Shown here piece by piece: positions 49,318 through 59,232 of a DNA stretch of 64,000 nucleotides; within the stretch, counting starts at the first letter, position 1; each line of letters starts with the position of its first letter. The notes under the pieces are model-generated. The model made no database searches and was not told where the DNA came from. It worked only from the letters and a program-made list of their open reading frames with translations. The stretch is from an uncultured Lachnoclostridium sp. (GTDB taxonomy: Bacteria; Bacillota; Clostridia; Lachnospirales; Lachnospiraceae): assembly GCA_948330435.1 (NCBI GenBank), contig CAOJBY010000010.1:58640-122639 (forward strand), in the 5' to 3' direction. A program made the position numbers and the translations under genes.

Positions 49318-51246
49318 TTACGACAACTCAAAGGCCCCCGTATAAAGCTGATAATATTTCCCACGTTCCGCAATGAGATCCTCATGATTCCCACGCTCAA
49401 TAATCCGCCCCTGTTCCAGCACCATAATCACATCGGAATTCTGCACGGTAGAGAGCCTGTGGGCAATCACAAACACGGTCCTGCCCGTCATCAGACTGTC
49501 CATACCCCTCTGCACAATCGCTTCCGTCCGAGTATCAATACTGGAGGTCGCTTCATCCAGAATCAGAACCGGCGGGTCCGCAATGGCCGCCCTGGCAATC
49601 GTCAGAAGCTGCCGCTGCCCCTGGGACAGATTCGCCCCGTCTCCGGAAATCATCGTATCATAACCCTGGGGCAAATGCCGGATAAAGGTATCCGCACCGG
49701 CAAGCATCGCCGCACCTTTCACCTCCGTGTCCGTGGCATCCAGCTTTCCATAGCGAATATTGTCCGCCACAGTGCCCGTAAACAGATGACTGTCCTGGAG
49801 CACCATGCCAAGAGAACGACGCAGATCGGATTTTCTGATTTTATTAATGTTGATTCCGTCATAACGAATCTTCCCGTCCTGAATGTCATAGAACCGGTTA
49901 ATCAGGTTTGTAATGGTAGTTTTCCCTGCTCCAGTAGCTCCCACAAAGGCCACTTTCTGGCCAGGCTTTGCAAAGAGTTTAATATCGTGGAGCACCATCT
50001 TCTCCTCGGTGTAGCCAAAGTCCACGCCGTCCATCACCACATCGCCCTTTACCTCCGTATAAGTCAGGGTTCCGTCGTGATGGGGATGCTTCCAGGCCCA
50101 GACACCGGTACGCTCCGGAACCTCCACAAGCTCCCCGTTTTCATAGCGGGCATTGACCAGGGTTACATAGCCGTTGTCCTGCTCGGAGGGCTCATCCATC
50201 AGGTCAAAGATACGCTCCGCACCGGCCAGGGCCATAATAATGGAGTTAAACTGCTGAGCCACCTGGGTAATCGGCTGCGTAAAGCTCCGGTTGAGCTGCA
50301 GGAACGAAGCCAGACCGCCCAGGGTCAGGCCGCCCACACCTCCGATTGCCAGCATAGCACCCACCATCGTAGTCAGCACATAACTGATATTTCCGATATT
50401 TGCCATAATAGGCATTAAAATACTGGCGTAAATATTGGCATTGCTTGCACTCTCAAAGAGCTTGTCATTCAGCTCCTTAAACTTCCGCTTGGCTTCCTCC
50501 TCATGGCAGAATACCTTTACAACTTTCTGCCCCTCCATCATTTCCTCAATATAGCCGTTGACCGTGCCCAAATCTTTCTGCTGTGCCACAAAATAAGTGC
50601 CGGACTTTCCGCCGATGTGCTTGATCACCTGGGTCATAATGACAATCATCACCACCACCAGAAGCGTCAGATGGGGGCTTAAGCTCAGCATGGAAATAAA
50701 CACGCTGACAATGGTGATGCTGGAAGACAAAAGCTGCGGAATACTCTGGCTGATTAGCTGCCGCAGGGTATCCGTGTCATTGGTGTAAATACTCATAATA
50801 TCCCCGTGGGAATGAGTGTCAAAATAAGGGATGGACAGGGTTTCCATATGAGCAAACAGCTCATTTCGGATTCTCGTAAGGCTGCCCTGAGCCACCGTAA
50901 TCATCAGACGGTTATAGAGATAGGTAGACGCAGCTCCCGTCAGATAAATAAGTGCCATCATAGCCAGTGCTTTCAAAAGAGGTGTAAAATCCGGTGCATC
51001 GGCACCAATCATTGGTGTAATATAGCCATCAATCAATGTCTGCAGAAACAGATTTCCCCGAACATTGGCAAGTACGCCCACCACAATTCCCACAACCACA
51101 AAAATACAGTGAATGGGATATGCCTTTACCACCAAATCAAACAGACGTTTTAAAGTACGTCCGGGATTCTTGGCCTTGGGGCCTTTTCTCATTCCCTTTC
51201 CACGTCCCATAGGACCTCTTGGACCTCTCGCCTGATTACTGCTCAT
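49318..51246 (-). CDS. ABC exporter, heterodimer subunit B
   Basis: Fused membrane/ATPase half-transporter of 642 residues. A Gly/Arg/Lys-rich N terminus (RGPRGPMGRGKGMRKG) precedes six membrane helices and a nucleotide domain with Walker A GATGAGKTTITN, signature LSQGQRQLLTIAR and Walker B VLILDEATSSID. The region around residues 350-385 has an insertion (ERTGVWAWKHPHHDGTLT). The start at 51246 has an AAAGGAGGAG site and overlaps the end of its partner gene. The pair probably exports drugs, peptides or lipids, under MarR control. Confidence 0.94.
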   Translation of the reverse strand: MSSNQARGPRGPMGRGKGMRKGPKAKNPGRTLKRLFDLVVKAYPIHCIFVVVGIVVGVLANVRGNLFLQTLIDGYITPMIGADAPDFTPLLKALAMMALIYLTGAASTYLYNRLMITVAQGSLTRIRNELFAHMETLSIPYFDTHSHGDIMSIYTNDTDTLRQLISQSIPQLLSSSITIVSVFISMLSLSPHLTLLVVVMIVIMTQVIKHIGGKSGTYFVAQQKDLGTVNGYIEEMMEGQKVVKVFCHEEEAKRKFKELNDKLFESASNANIYASILMPIMANIGNISYVLTTMVGAMLAIGGVGGLTLGGLASFLQLNRSFTQPITQVAQQFNSIIMALAGAERIFDLMDEPSEQDNGYVTLVNARYENGELVEVPERTGVWAWKHPHHDGTLTYTEVKGDVVMDGVDFGYTEEKMVLHDIKLFAKPGQKVAFVGATGAGKTTITNLINRFYDIQDGKIRYDGININKIRKSDLRRSLGMVLQDSHLFTGTVADNIRYGKLDATDTEVKGAAMLAGADTFIRHLPQGYDTMISGDGANLSQGQRQLLTIARAAIADPPVLILDEATSSIDTRTEAIVQRGMDSLMTGRTVFVIAHRLSTVQNSDVIMVLEQGRIIERGNHEDLIAERGKYYQLYTGAFELS

Positions 51247-52978
51247 CTGCGTCTCCTCCTTTCTGCTGCGATTCGTATACCTCACGGTAAATGGCATTGT
51301 TCTCCATAAGCTCCTCATGGGTGCCAATGCCGTCAATCTGTCCGTCATTTAACACAATAATTTTATCCGCATCCTGTACGGAGGATACCCGCTGTGCGAT
51401 AATTAGCTTGGTGGTATCGGGAATTTCCTCCCGGAATGCCTTGCGGATCATGGCATCCGTATGGGTGTCCACCGCACTGGTGGAATCATCCAGAATCAAT
51501 ACCTTTGGCTTTTTCAAAAGTGCCCTGGCAATACAGAGACGCTGCTTCTGTCCGCCGGACACATTGGTGCCGCCCTGCTCAATGTAGGTGTCATACTGCT
51601 TGGGGAATTTTTCAATAAATTCATCCGCACAGGCCAGCTTACAGACACGGATCAGTTCCTCGTCCGATGCCTCCTTATCGCCCCACTGTAAGTTTTCCTT
51701 GATGGTGCCGGAAAAGAGAACATTTTTCTGAAGCACCATAGAGACCTCGTTCCGCAGGGACTCCAGATCGTACTCCCGCACGTCCAGGCCGCCTACCTTT
51801 ACGCACCCGCTTGTCACATCGTAGAGCCTGGGGATGAGCTGCACCAGAGTGGACTTGGCACTTCCGGTGCCGCCCAGGATTCCGATGGTCTCGCCGGAAC
51901 GGATTTCCAGATTTATGTGGGACAGGTGGAGATTTTCCTTATCTCCGTGATAGCTGAAACAGACGTCCTCAAAGGTGATGGAGCCGTCCTTGACTCCTTT
52001 TTGTGCACTTCCGTCCTCCTTACTGGTCAGATCGCTCTTTTCCTCCAATACGCCGCAGATACGCTCGGCGGAGGATTTTGCCATAGAGATCATTACCGTG
52101 ACCATTGCGATCATCATCAGGCTCATCAGAATGTTCATGGTGTAGGTGAACATACTCATCAGATCACCGGTGGTCATGCCGCCTACGACAATGGTCTTTG
52201 CACCAAGCCAGGAGAGCAGGATGATACAGGTATACACGGTGAACTGCATAATGGGCATCATGCTGACCATAACCTTTTCTGCCCGGACGGAGCACAGGTA
52301 CAGGGCACGGGAGGCTTTCTTGAATTTTTCTGTCTCGTGCTCCTCCCGGACGTAAGCCTTTACCACACGGATGCTGGTGAGGTTTTCCTGTACACTGGCG
52401 TTCAGGCCGTCGTATTTCTCAAACATTTCCCGGAAATAGGGACCTACCTTTCCCATAAGGAAGAAAATCACGCAGCCCAGGAATACCAGGGCTCCCAGGA
52501 ATACCAGAGCCAGACGGGCATTGATCAGAAATGCCATCGTCATGGCTGTTATCAGTGTGATGGGTGCCCGGGTGAACATCCGCATAATCATCTGAAATGC
52601 GTTCTGTACGTTGGTTACGTCCGTGGTCAGCCTTGTGACCAGACCGGCTGTGGAGAAGCGGTCAATGTTGGAAAAGGAAAATTCCTGGATTTGACCGTAC
52701 ATGGCTTCCCGCAGGTTCTTGGCAAAGCCGGTGGAAGCGATGGACGCCTGCTTGGCTGCCATAGCTCCGCAGAACAGGGAAGCAAAGGAAACGACCAGCA
52801 TCACAAGGCCCACCTTTACCACGTAGCTCATATTTCCGGTGCCGAGACCATCGTCGATGATGCTTGCCATCAGACGGGGGATGAACATCTCCAAGATGAC
52901 CTCCGCTATGATGAAAACAGGAGCTGATATTGCTATATTTTTGTATTCGCCGATGTATTTTTTTAGTGTCTTGAGCAT
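51236..52978 (-). CDS. ABC exporter, heterodimer subunit A
   Basis: Half-transporter of 580 residues: six membrane helices (residues 15-310), then Walker A LGGTGSAKSTLVQ, signature VSGGQKQRLCIAR and Walker B VLILDDSTSAVD. The Asp in place of the catalytic Glu after Walker B (LDD) shows a degenerate site, normal for one partner of heterodimeric exporters such as BmrC/BmrD. Its partner is encoded directly downstream with overlapping ends, and the MarR regulator directly upstream. Confidence 0.94.
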   Translation of the reverse strand: MLKTLKKYIGEYKNIAISAPVFIIAEVILEMFIPRLMASIIDDGLGTGNMSYVVKVGLVMLVVSFASLFCGAMAAKQASIASTGFAKNLREAMYGQIQEFSFSNIDRFSTAGLVTRLTTDVTNVQNAFQMIMRMFTRAPITLITAMTMAFLINARLALVFLGALVFLGCVIFFLMGKVGPYFREMFEKYDGLNASVQENLTSIRVVKAYVREEHETEKFKKASRALYLCSVRAEKVMVSMMPIMQFTVYTCIILLSWLGAKTIVVGGMTTGDLMSMFTYTMNILMSLMMIAMVTVMISMAKSSAERICGVLEEKSDLTSKEDGSAQKGVKDGSITFEDVCFSYHGDKENLHLSHINLEIRSGETIGILGGTGSAKSTLVQLIPRLYDVTSGCVKVGGLDVREYDLESLRNEVSMVLQKNVLFSGTIKENLQWGDKEASDEELIRVCKLACADEFIEKFPKQYDTYIEQGGTNVSGGQKQRLCIARALLKKPKVLILDDSTSAVDTHTDAMIRKAFREEIPDTTKLIIAQRVSSVQDADKIIVLNDGQIDGIGTHEELMENNAIYREVYESQQKGGDADEQ

Positions 52979-53007
52979 ATAAACCTCCTATTTGAAGTCC
53001 CGTAATT

Positions 53008-53445
53008 CTACTCCAGTTCCGACAAGCTTTTTAAAATCCGTTCCAACAGACCTGAGAGCTGGCTACGCTCTTCTTCTGTCATGCAGCTATAGATTTTATC
53101 ATCCATCTGCCACATTTCCTCGTACATCTCCTGCATCAGACAACGGCTTTTTTCTGTCAGCTCTATCATACGGAAACGCTTGTCGTCCTCTTTTGTCTTC
53201 CGCACGATGAATCCCTTTTCCTCCAGTCGGTTCAGGATGCCCGTGACAGTCGGGTTCTTTAAGTGAAACCATTTTTCAATCTCACGCTGATGAATCGGCT
53301 TTCCCTCATGAAATCCAAGATAAAAAAGAATCTCCTGCTGGGATGAGGTGAGATTGTATTTCAACAAGTGTTTGTTTCTTCTCTCCTCAAAGGTGTTCTG
53401 AATCATTTTGAGCTGTTTGTTGATGATGTTCGACTCTCTCTGCAC
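53008..53445 (-). CDS. MarR family transcriptional regulator
   Basis: 145 residues. Winged helix-turn-helix at residues 30-100 (SSQQEILFYLGFHEGKPIHQ, LKNPTVTGILNRLEEKGFI, then the wing RKTKEDDKRFRMIELT). The start is the GTG at 53445: a perfect AAGGAGGTGAT site lies just upstream and would sit inside the longer frame that begins at 53490. It leads the exporter operon and is expected to repress it through the dyad at 53587-53631 until a drug-like ligand binds. Confidence 0.9.
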   Translation of the reverse strand: MQRESNIINKQLKMIQNTFEERRNKHLLKYNLTSSQQEILFYLGFHEGKPIHQREIEKWFHLKNPTVTGILNRLEEKGFIVRKTKEDDKRFRMIELTEKSRCLMQEMYEEMWQMDDKIYSCMTEEERSQLSGLLERILKSLSELE

Positions 53446-53586
53446 GAGATTATCACCTCCTTTTTGCCAGTGTGTAAGAATAAAATTCAATCAATATGGT
53501 ATCCTGTTCATCAAATTTATTCCGAAAAAGGTTAGAAAGCAAGGCGAATTGCATTTTCAGGCTTGCTTCACGATCCTGGGCGAAAA

Positions 53587-53631
53587 AATATATAGCATGG
53601 TATACATCAAATATATATCACGCTATATATT
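53587..53631. promoter_or_regulatory. Dyad over the marR-exporter promoter, candidate operator
   Basis: 18-bp arms AATATATAGCATGGTATA (53587-53604) and TATATCACGCTATATATT (53614-53631), matching at 16 of 18 positions when inverted. It covers the -10 box and the transcription start, the usual place for MarR autorepression. Confidence 0.7.
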
Positions 53632-53655
53632 AATACCCAAATGTTGGATTGTCAA
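53627..53655 (-). promoter_or_regulatory. Promoter of the marR-exporter operon
   Basis: Consensus -35 TTGACA (53655-53650), 17-base spacer and -10 TAATAT (53632-53627) on the minus strand. The strong promoter overlaps the dyad, suiting tight repression. Confidence 0.75.
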
Positions 53656-53721
53656 TAAAAGAAGTATGAAAATTTTGTGAAATTCAATTCTGCTGCCACT
53701 GTCCGTCTGAGCTGTTACATT

Positions 53722-54570
53722 CTACTTGAATTCCATTTCCTGTCCAATCACAATTCCCTTGGCATTGGTTCTGTGTCCGATCTCGTCTGTCCTGGCAATA
53801 GGCAGTTCTATTCCTGCATAACGCTTCACCAGTTCCACCATAGACGGAACGGCCTTTTCCTCTTCCATCTTTGTAAAGGTTCCCAGAAGAATTCCGTTTA
53901 TCTGGTCAAATACCCCAATCTGCTTCAACTGATTTAAGTAGGTTGTCATCTGGGGAACCAGCCCGCCAAGGCTCTCCAGCAGAAGTATCTTCCCATGCAT
54001 ATCCGGCCAATATTCCGTGCCAGCCAGCTTTAAAAGGCAGCGGATGTTTCCGCCCACTAAAATACCTTTCATGGACTCTTTTTGTATCATTTCATAGTGA
54101 AACGAAAACAAGTCCGGTGCCCTTTGAAAAAGGGTGACCGAGAAATTCGCCGTCTGTTCCGGAGCATCTTTTGAGATCAGATTCCTCACCTGATAGAGCA
54201 CGGACTTCTTGCCTGCCTTGGAAAATATTGCATTGATCACGGTTGTCAAATCGCTGTAGCCCCAAAATACCGCATCGCTTTTGGCTATCTCATCATAATC
54301 CAGGCAGGGCAAAACTTCATTGGCAATGTCTCCCCCTGAGATATCAAAAATTGCTTTGATTTCCCTGTCACGGAAAAAGTTCATCAAAACATTCGCCCGT
54401 TCTTCCCCCGTACCGCCAAAGACAGATTCTTTTTCATAGATGCAGTTTCCAAAAACCGGTATCAGTCCCAACTCTGACAAGGCACTGTTTAGTCTGTCCA
54501 ATTTCTCACGATTTCCCCGGGGCTGACCATTGGAACAGCCAACGATTGCTACTTTACTTCCTTTTTTCAT
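53722..54570 (-). CDS. S66 family peptidase (LD-carboxypeptidase/MccF-like)
   Basis: 282 residues. The nucleophile Ser lies in FWGYSDLTTVINAIF near residue 104, the family's GxSDxT box, with KVAIVGCSNGQ at the N terminus and a glycine-rich IFDISGGDIANEVLP. The family trims tetrapeptides in murein recycling (LdcA) or cleaves microcin C-like toxins (MccF). The sequence does not decide between them. The start at 54570 is chosen for its GAGAGGAAA site and the family N terminus. Confidence 0.88.
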   Translation of the reverse strand: MKKGSKVAIVGCSNGQPRGNREKLDRLNSALSELGLIPVFGNCIYEKESVFGGTGEERANVLMNFFRDREIKAIFDISGGDIANEVLPCLDYDEIAKSDAVFWGYSDLTTVINAIFSKAGKKSVLYQVRNLISKDAPEQTANFSVTLFQRAPDLFSFHYEMIQKESMKGILVGGNIRCLLKLAGTEYWPDMHGKILLLESLGGLVPQMTTYLNQLKQIGVFDQINGILLGTFTKMEEEKAVPSMVELVKRYAGIELPIARTDEIGHRTNAKGIVIGQEMEFK

Positions 54571-54670
54571 TGCGGCATTTCCTCTCATAAATAAACTCTT
54601 CAAACACCATATCCAAACTTACTCCAAAACGCACACAATATCTCTTCAAAATCGGAACTATCCCTACAAA

Positions 54671-55540
54671 TCACTTCTTTTTAATAATCTGAACCAGTGG
54701 CCGCAGCACCTTATAATATCTTTGCGGCGGATTTTTCCCGAACTTTTTATTAAAATCGGCATTAATAGCTTTTAGATTTTTACGATTATGCGATTGGATA
54801 ATTTTGTATGCATCTTCTGCCTTTGCTGTATCTAAGTCATGACAGCTCAGTACTAAAGCGATCAAGTGGGTTCCTCGAAATGCTTCATCATTGCTGTAGT
54901 ATTTTGAAAGACTCACTCGCATAGAAGCATCCTCACGGATTTTCAAATACCATTTACGCCCTTTTTCCTGCCCTAAAAGTGCAGTAAGCGACTGATACCA
55001 TCCTCCCAAATCGGAAACCGGAACTGACCTTGCGATCTCGGTTACACACTGCTCTTCTGTTAATTTTTTCCCGCCTGCATTCACTTTCCCTTGGGATGCG
55101 GCCGGAAGTGCCTTTTCTGGTAAGGATGACTTTTTATCTTTATTTTTCTTTGATCGTTCCTTTCTCCTTTTTGCCTTTTTCTTATTTATGATCTCAAAGC
55201 CCCTTTGGCGGATTTTAATGCCACGGCTCTTCCAAAAATCTATGGTATCCCGATAATCCTTATCATTGGAAAAAATACAGAAAGATGCCTTTGGATGCTT
55301 CGCAATCAGATAAGACAGCACACCCATCAATTGGTAATCCAGGGCATTTGTTCCTGCGGTACACTCCAGCCAGAGGATTTTGGGATTGTGGACTTGGTTT
55401 GCCATGAATTCTTCCAGATGCCGGGAGTGATGTTTCGTATAAAAGGTAATAATCCTGTCTTTCCTGCGAACTTTTTTCGGCATGTCAAACCAACGGTCGC
55501 CGATATTTTCCGTATCAATTAAATAATATTTCCTACTCAA
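54671..55540 (-). CDS. PIN-like domain protein, putative nuclease
   Basis: 289 residues. Residues 1-115 form a PIN/NYN-like fold: acidic residues in YYLIDTENIGD, TNALDYQLMG and FCIFSNDKDYRDTID are arranged as in metal-dependent RNases. A very basic stretch follows (INKKKAKRRKERSKKNKDKK), and residues 165-289 form a helical domain of unknown type. It is probably a nucleic-acid enzyme. It lies at the start of an accessory gene cluster. Confidence 0.75.
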   Translation of the reverse strand: MSRKYYLIDTENIGDRWFDMPKKVRRKDRIITFYTKHHSRHLEEFMANQVHNPKILWLECTAGTNALDYQLMGVLSYLIAKHPKASFCIFSNDKDYRDTIDFWKSRGIKIRQRGFEIINKKKAKRRKERSKKNKDKKSSLPEKALPAASQGKVNAGGKKLTEEQCVTEIARSVPVSDLGGWYQSLTALLGQEKGRKWYLKIREDASMRVSLSKYYSNDEAFRGTHLIALVLSCHDLDTAKAEDAYKIIQSHNRKNLKAINADFNKKFGKNPPQRYYKVLRPLVQIIKKK

Positions 55541-55618
55541 GACGCTTCTCCTTTTTTACTACAACATGTTTTATTCTTGTGAGCAACGAGCCAAACGAAC
55601 ATATCTCTAGCTGCTTTC

Positions 55619-56149
55619 TCATCCGAAAACCTCTCCTTGTACCGACGTATCCATATCAAAAAATCTGCACTTATACTCCGGGCAGACCGATGGAATAATC
55701 AACAGGCAAAATTTTCGTTTCGCATATTTGATATGCTGTCCCTCCATATCCAGCAAACATTCCCTCTGTTTCAAATTGCCCCCACGCACCGGAACATAAT
55801 ACGGAAACGGATGTCCACAGCACGGACACCGCCAAAAAATCCCGGGACTAAATCCGAAAGGAAAAACCATGAAAAAGAGCAGGAGTGATATAACGGCTGC
55901 CAGAATAAAAAACGCCAGAAACGGCTCGTTATCTGCCACGGCACCCAATTCCATATCCCTGCCAAAAACTGCGGGAACAAACAGAACCATACTGCTTAGG
56001 CAAAAAACGGCAAAGCATCCCCATTGTATCAAAAATACCGTTCTCGCAAAGGCACAGCATCGCCGAAACCGGGGCGACATCTGCGGAAAAACATACAAGA
56101 ATGGTTTTGACAAATTCTCCTGTTGCAATCGGCAGTTTTCGATTTCCAC
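55619..56149 (-). CDS. Small membrane protein with zinc-ribbon-like motif
   Basis: 176 residues, not recognised. Two transmembrane segments (residues 38-60 and 78-105) are followed by CPCCGHPFPYYVPV, half of a zinc-ribbon motif, and a C-terminal Cys pair. The start is a GTG at 56149, seven bases after the stop of the gene upstream, so the two are co-transcribed. Confidence 0.6.
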   Translation of the reverse strand: MEIENCRLQQENLSKPFLYVFPQMSPRFRRCCAFARTVFLIQWGCFAVFCLSSMVLFVPAVFGRDMELGAVADNEPFLAFFILAAVISLLLFFMVFPFGFSPGIFWRCPCCGHPFPYYVPVRGGNLKQRECLLDMEGQHIKYAKRKFCLLIIPSVCPEYKCRFFDMDTSVQGEVFG

Positions 56150-56155
56150 TTATTC

Positions 56156-56578
56156 TCAATTCCTTTCCGTCTTCCTTGCCAAACCGTGATAACACCGCAT
56201 AAACCGACATACTTCCTCATAAGTCTCCTGAATCTTATCCCGCCGTTGTCTGGCAAATGCGGTATCCTTATGATAGCTTTCCATGGCTTCCTGCCTTTCA
56301 CGCATTTCCTCTTCCTGCATTTTCTCCTCATAATAGCCGGAAACCTTTACCGGACGTCCCTGAGCATGAAAATAATAGGCAACACCGCTTTGTGTTTTTG
56401 CCATCCAATAATAGCTGGCATCCCATAAAGCAGGCATCATCCGCCCTCTGTCTCCCCGGTTGAGGGATTCTTCCAGCTTTGACCGATTGCTGTTCCACCA
56501 TGTCTCCCATTCTTCCGGTTCCACTTCCCCTGCTGCCACACGCAAAAATATCTGCTTCATCTCATCTTGAAAGTTCAT
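56156..56578 (-). CDS. Hypothetical protein, accessory cluster
   Basis: 140 residues, not recognised. It is soluble and helical, with Trp-rich N-terminal part (EPEEWETWWNSNRSKLEE) and a charged coiled-coil-like stretch (MQEEEMRERQEAMESYHKD). Its size and context suit an immunity protein of a contact-dependent or polymorphic toxin, but I cannot match it to a named family. Confidence 0.6.
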   Translation of the reverse strand: MNFQDEMKQIFLRVAAGEVEPEEWETWWNSNRSKLEESLNRGDRGRMMPALWDASYYWMAKTQSGVAYYFHAQGRPVKVSGYYEEKMQEEEMRERQEAMESYHKDTAFARQRRDKIQETYEEVCRFMRCYHGLARKTERN

Positions 56579-56622
56579 CTTTATATCTTTCCATGTTTAT
56601 CCCTGTACGGACCCACTCTCCC

Positions 56623-58269
56623 TTATATCGCTTCTCCAAGCCCTTTCATAACCTCCATCAGTTTCTTATATCCTGTTTCGCTGGCGGCTCCATAAAGTGT
56701 TTCCAGGTCGCCGCAGTCCATGACGACAACCATATTGTCAGAGGTATTGCTGTAAAAACTCATGTCCATCCCCAGCCAGGCATGAAGACCAAAGGGTTGT
56801 TTTTCAAGACCGGAGCGGAGGGTTTCCAGTTCCTCCTCCGTAAGCCAATACATAAGCTCTTCCCCATGGAAAGGAAAGGCAAATGCGGCTTCATAGGCAA
56901 GGGCAGCCTGCAGAAATCCGCTGAGTTTCCCGGTGCACAAGGTCCATTTGCGGTCATCTGTCTCATCTGCAGCCACATAAACCGGCGGATCTGTTTTTCC
57001 CAGATCTTTTCTTCGGATTCCTGCCCGGCAGCATCCCTGATTTTCAATCAGAATCACCAGGTAATCGCCCTCCCTTAACCAGTCCCATTTATTGAAATCT
57101 TCCGGCCTGATCCATTTATCCTGCACCTTATGGAGCGTCTCTGTGCACCCCGCCCTTTTCCAAAATTCTTCCACAGCATACAGCTTACGGAGCATTTCCA
57201 TATAATCCTTTTTGTTCAACTCCTGCGTTCCGGTTTCATCCGGTTCTGCTTCTGACGCTTCCGCAAACAAATAAGGAACCCCAGGCCATGTAAGCTCAGG
57301 CATTTCTTCCAATTTATTAAAATAGAGACAGATAATCTGGTCATCTCCCCAATATCCGGATTCCGGCTTTCTTGTGCAGGCTGTTATATGATAGTATCCG
57401 TCCGGCAGAGACAATCTCTGTTCCTGGGGGAAATCCGCATTCCAGTCACTTAACCAGAACAGATCGCAAAACTGCAAAGAACCTCCCCTTACTTCCAGTG
57501 CCAGCCGAATCATAATCTGAAACTCCTTTTCCCCATTGGAGTCCGGATAGCCGGAACGGAACCAGAGTATGAAATCACCTCCCGTACCTGTACAGAAAGC
57601 CGTGATATCTCCTTTACGGATGTGTGCTGCAACCTGTTCCGGATTTGTAAATTCTTCTGCCATAAAATCGCTCCCCGGAATAACGGCTTTCATAACCTCT
57701 TTCGAAAACAGGACAATTCCCATGCCATCAATACTCAGGTGTGCAGTATCTCCCAGTTGCAGCGGCTCACAGGATTCCTGATGCTCTGCGGGATGCTGTA
57801 TCTTTGTACAGGGCTGATCTGGTTCTTCTGCTTCTTCTTTTATCTCAATCAGACAGGACAACTGTTCCAGTGTCTCTGTATGTATTAACCGGCTGTAAGC
57901 AGGCAGGAGAACTTTCTTCAAGGCCGGGAGCACTGCCAACAGACTACAGTCTGAAAAGTTGGTATCCTGTAGATTCAGGGTATTCAAGCTTCTGCATCTG
58001 GTCAGAAAAGAATAGTCATCAATCGCAACATCGTGAAGAGATAGCTGTTTTAGCTTCGTCATTTCCCCAATCAGGGAAAAATCACCATCCTTTATCGCCA
58101 GCCAGGATGGGAGACGCACATCCTCTATTTTGTCTACAGCCGAGAAATTTCTTCTTCTGCTGTCCAGACATTTGATTTTAGCAAGATCGCCGAATGTCTG
58201 CAGGTCATGTCCTGTATTTTTCTGTATCCAGATCACCAGCCTTGGATCGATCCCATACTGCTTCATCAT
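56623..58269 (-). CDS. Hypothetical protein with leucine-rich-repeat-like N terminus
   Basis: 548 residues, not assigned. Residues 45-130 carry leucine-rich-repeat-like units (LKQLSLHDVAIDDYSFLTRC, LNTLNLQDTNFSDCSLLA). Residues 180-350 and 380-548 look like two globular domains, the last with WLTEEELETLRSGLEKQPFG. There is no signal peptide. In accessory clusters such proteins often sense or bind toxins, but no function is shown here. Confidence 0.6.
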   Translation of the reverse strand: MMKQYGIDPRLVIWIQKNTGHDLQTFGDLAKIKCLDSRRRNFSAVDKIEDVRLPSWLAIKDGDFSLIGEMTKLKQLSLHDVAIDDYSFLTRCRSLNTLNLQDTNFSDCSLLAVLPALKKVLLPAYSRLIHTETLEQLSCLIEIKEEAEEPDQPCTKIQHPAEHQESCEPLQLGDTAHLSIDGMGIVLFSKEVMKAVIPGSDFMAEEFTNPEQVAAHIRKGDITAFCTGTGGDFILWFRSGYPDSNGEKEFQIMIRLALEVRGGSLQFCDLFWLSDWNADFPQEQRLSLPDGYYHITACTRKPESGYWGDDQIICLYFNKLEEMPELTWPGVPYLFAEASEAEPDETGTQELNKKDYMEMLRKLYAVEEFWKRAGCTETLHKVQDKWIRPEDFNKWDWLREGDYLVILIENQGCCRAGIRRKDLGKTDPPVYVAADETDDRKWTLCTGKLSGFLQAALAYEAAFAFPFHGEELMYWLTEEELETLRSGLEKQPFGLHAWLGMDMSFYSNTSDNMVVVMDCGDLETLYGAASETGYKKLMEVMKGLGEAI

Positions 58270-58326
58270 CCTGAACCCCCTCCCAAATAAAATAGCGTCT
58301 CTCGTACTACTGTTTTCCGCTCATAT

Positions 58327-59193
58327 CTATTTCCACAACTCTTTATGTTTCAATATTGCAGGATAATCTGCTTCCTGGCTGTCATGGAAAAGATACAGCA
58401 AAGTTTTTACGGCAAAGGATCGGGCATAATCCATATCTATGCCTTTTACAACTTTCTTTGCCAGCATGATCTCGCTTAGTTCCTCTACCCAATGATTGAT
58501 CTTAGTTGGAAATTTGCCATAGCAAAAATCATTGAAGTCCGAAAGTGCGGCACTATACCCAAGGGAGTTCTTTCGGTTTTTCATATCCGACCTCTCGTAC
58601 TCATCAGCAAGACGGTCAACCACTCGAAATAATTCAAAGATTTCCGGTTCCGTCAATTCGGGTAAATGTTCATCCAAATAAGCCCTGGTTATTTTGGCAT
58701 CCCGGTAATCTTTGTCAAGCCATGTCTGCTGTTTTTCATAGGAGAGGTTTATCTCCGGCAAATGTGCAGCATACCATGCACCTAATTCAGCGAGACCCTT
58801 TTGCAAACTGTCCTTGTCATTTTCCGTATGAAACCACGGCGAACAGACGGTATATTTTTCGGAGATATTGGATAGCCGGCCATAACCGGAGTAGCTTGAC
58901 ACCTTGTAAGTACTCATGGCCACACTCCAATCATACATGAGGTAACTAACATAAATATTGTTGAGCCGCAGATGAATCTGTTCATTCCAGAATCCACGCT
59001 CAATGTGCAGATGCTGGAAACTGCCCGTCTCACTTTTCTGTGCAAATGGGTAATACGGACCGCTGCTCCCATCCCGCAGGACAAAGTAGCAGGCTTTGTC
59101 AAATTCTTTCGGGGGAAAGATAGATTGAAAACCAATAAAGTGTTTTTCGCCAAATTCGATGATTTCTTTTTTGCAAATGATACAGCGTTTCAT
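58327..59193 (-). CDS. Hypothetical protein with N-terminal CxxC knuckle
   Basis: 288 residues, not recognised. It begins MKRCIICKKEIIEFG, a possible zinc knuckle with only one Cys pair. The rest is soluble, with a helical C-terminal half (ELTEPEIFELFRVVDRLADEYE). GGAGG site. It lies between the LRR-like gene and the Imm26 gene. Confidence 0.6.
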   Translation of the reverse strand: MKRCIICKKEIIEFGEKHFIGFQSIFPPKEFDKACYFVLRDGSSGPYYPFAQKSETGSFQHLHIERGFWNEQIHLRLNNIYVSYLMYDWSVAMSTYKVSSYSGYGRLSNISEKYTVCSPWFHTENDKDSLQKGLAELGAWYAAHLPEINLSYEKQQTWLDKDYRDAKITRAYLDEHLPELTEPEIFELFRVVDRLADEYERSDMKNRKNSLGYSAALSDFNDFCYGKFPTKINHWVEELSEIMLAKKVVKGIDMDYARSFAVKTLLYLFHDSQEADYPAILKHKELWK

Positions 59194-59232
59194 CCTGTGC
59201 CTCCATTTTCTATCTCTTAAAATAATTATAAT

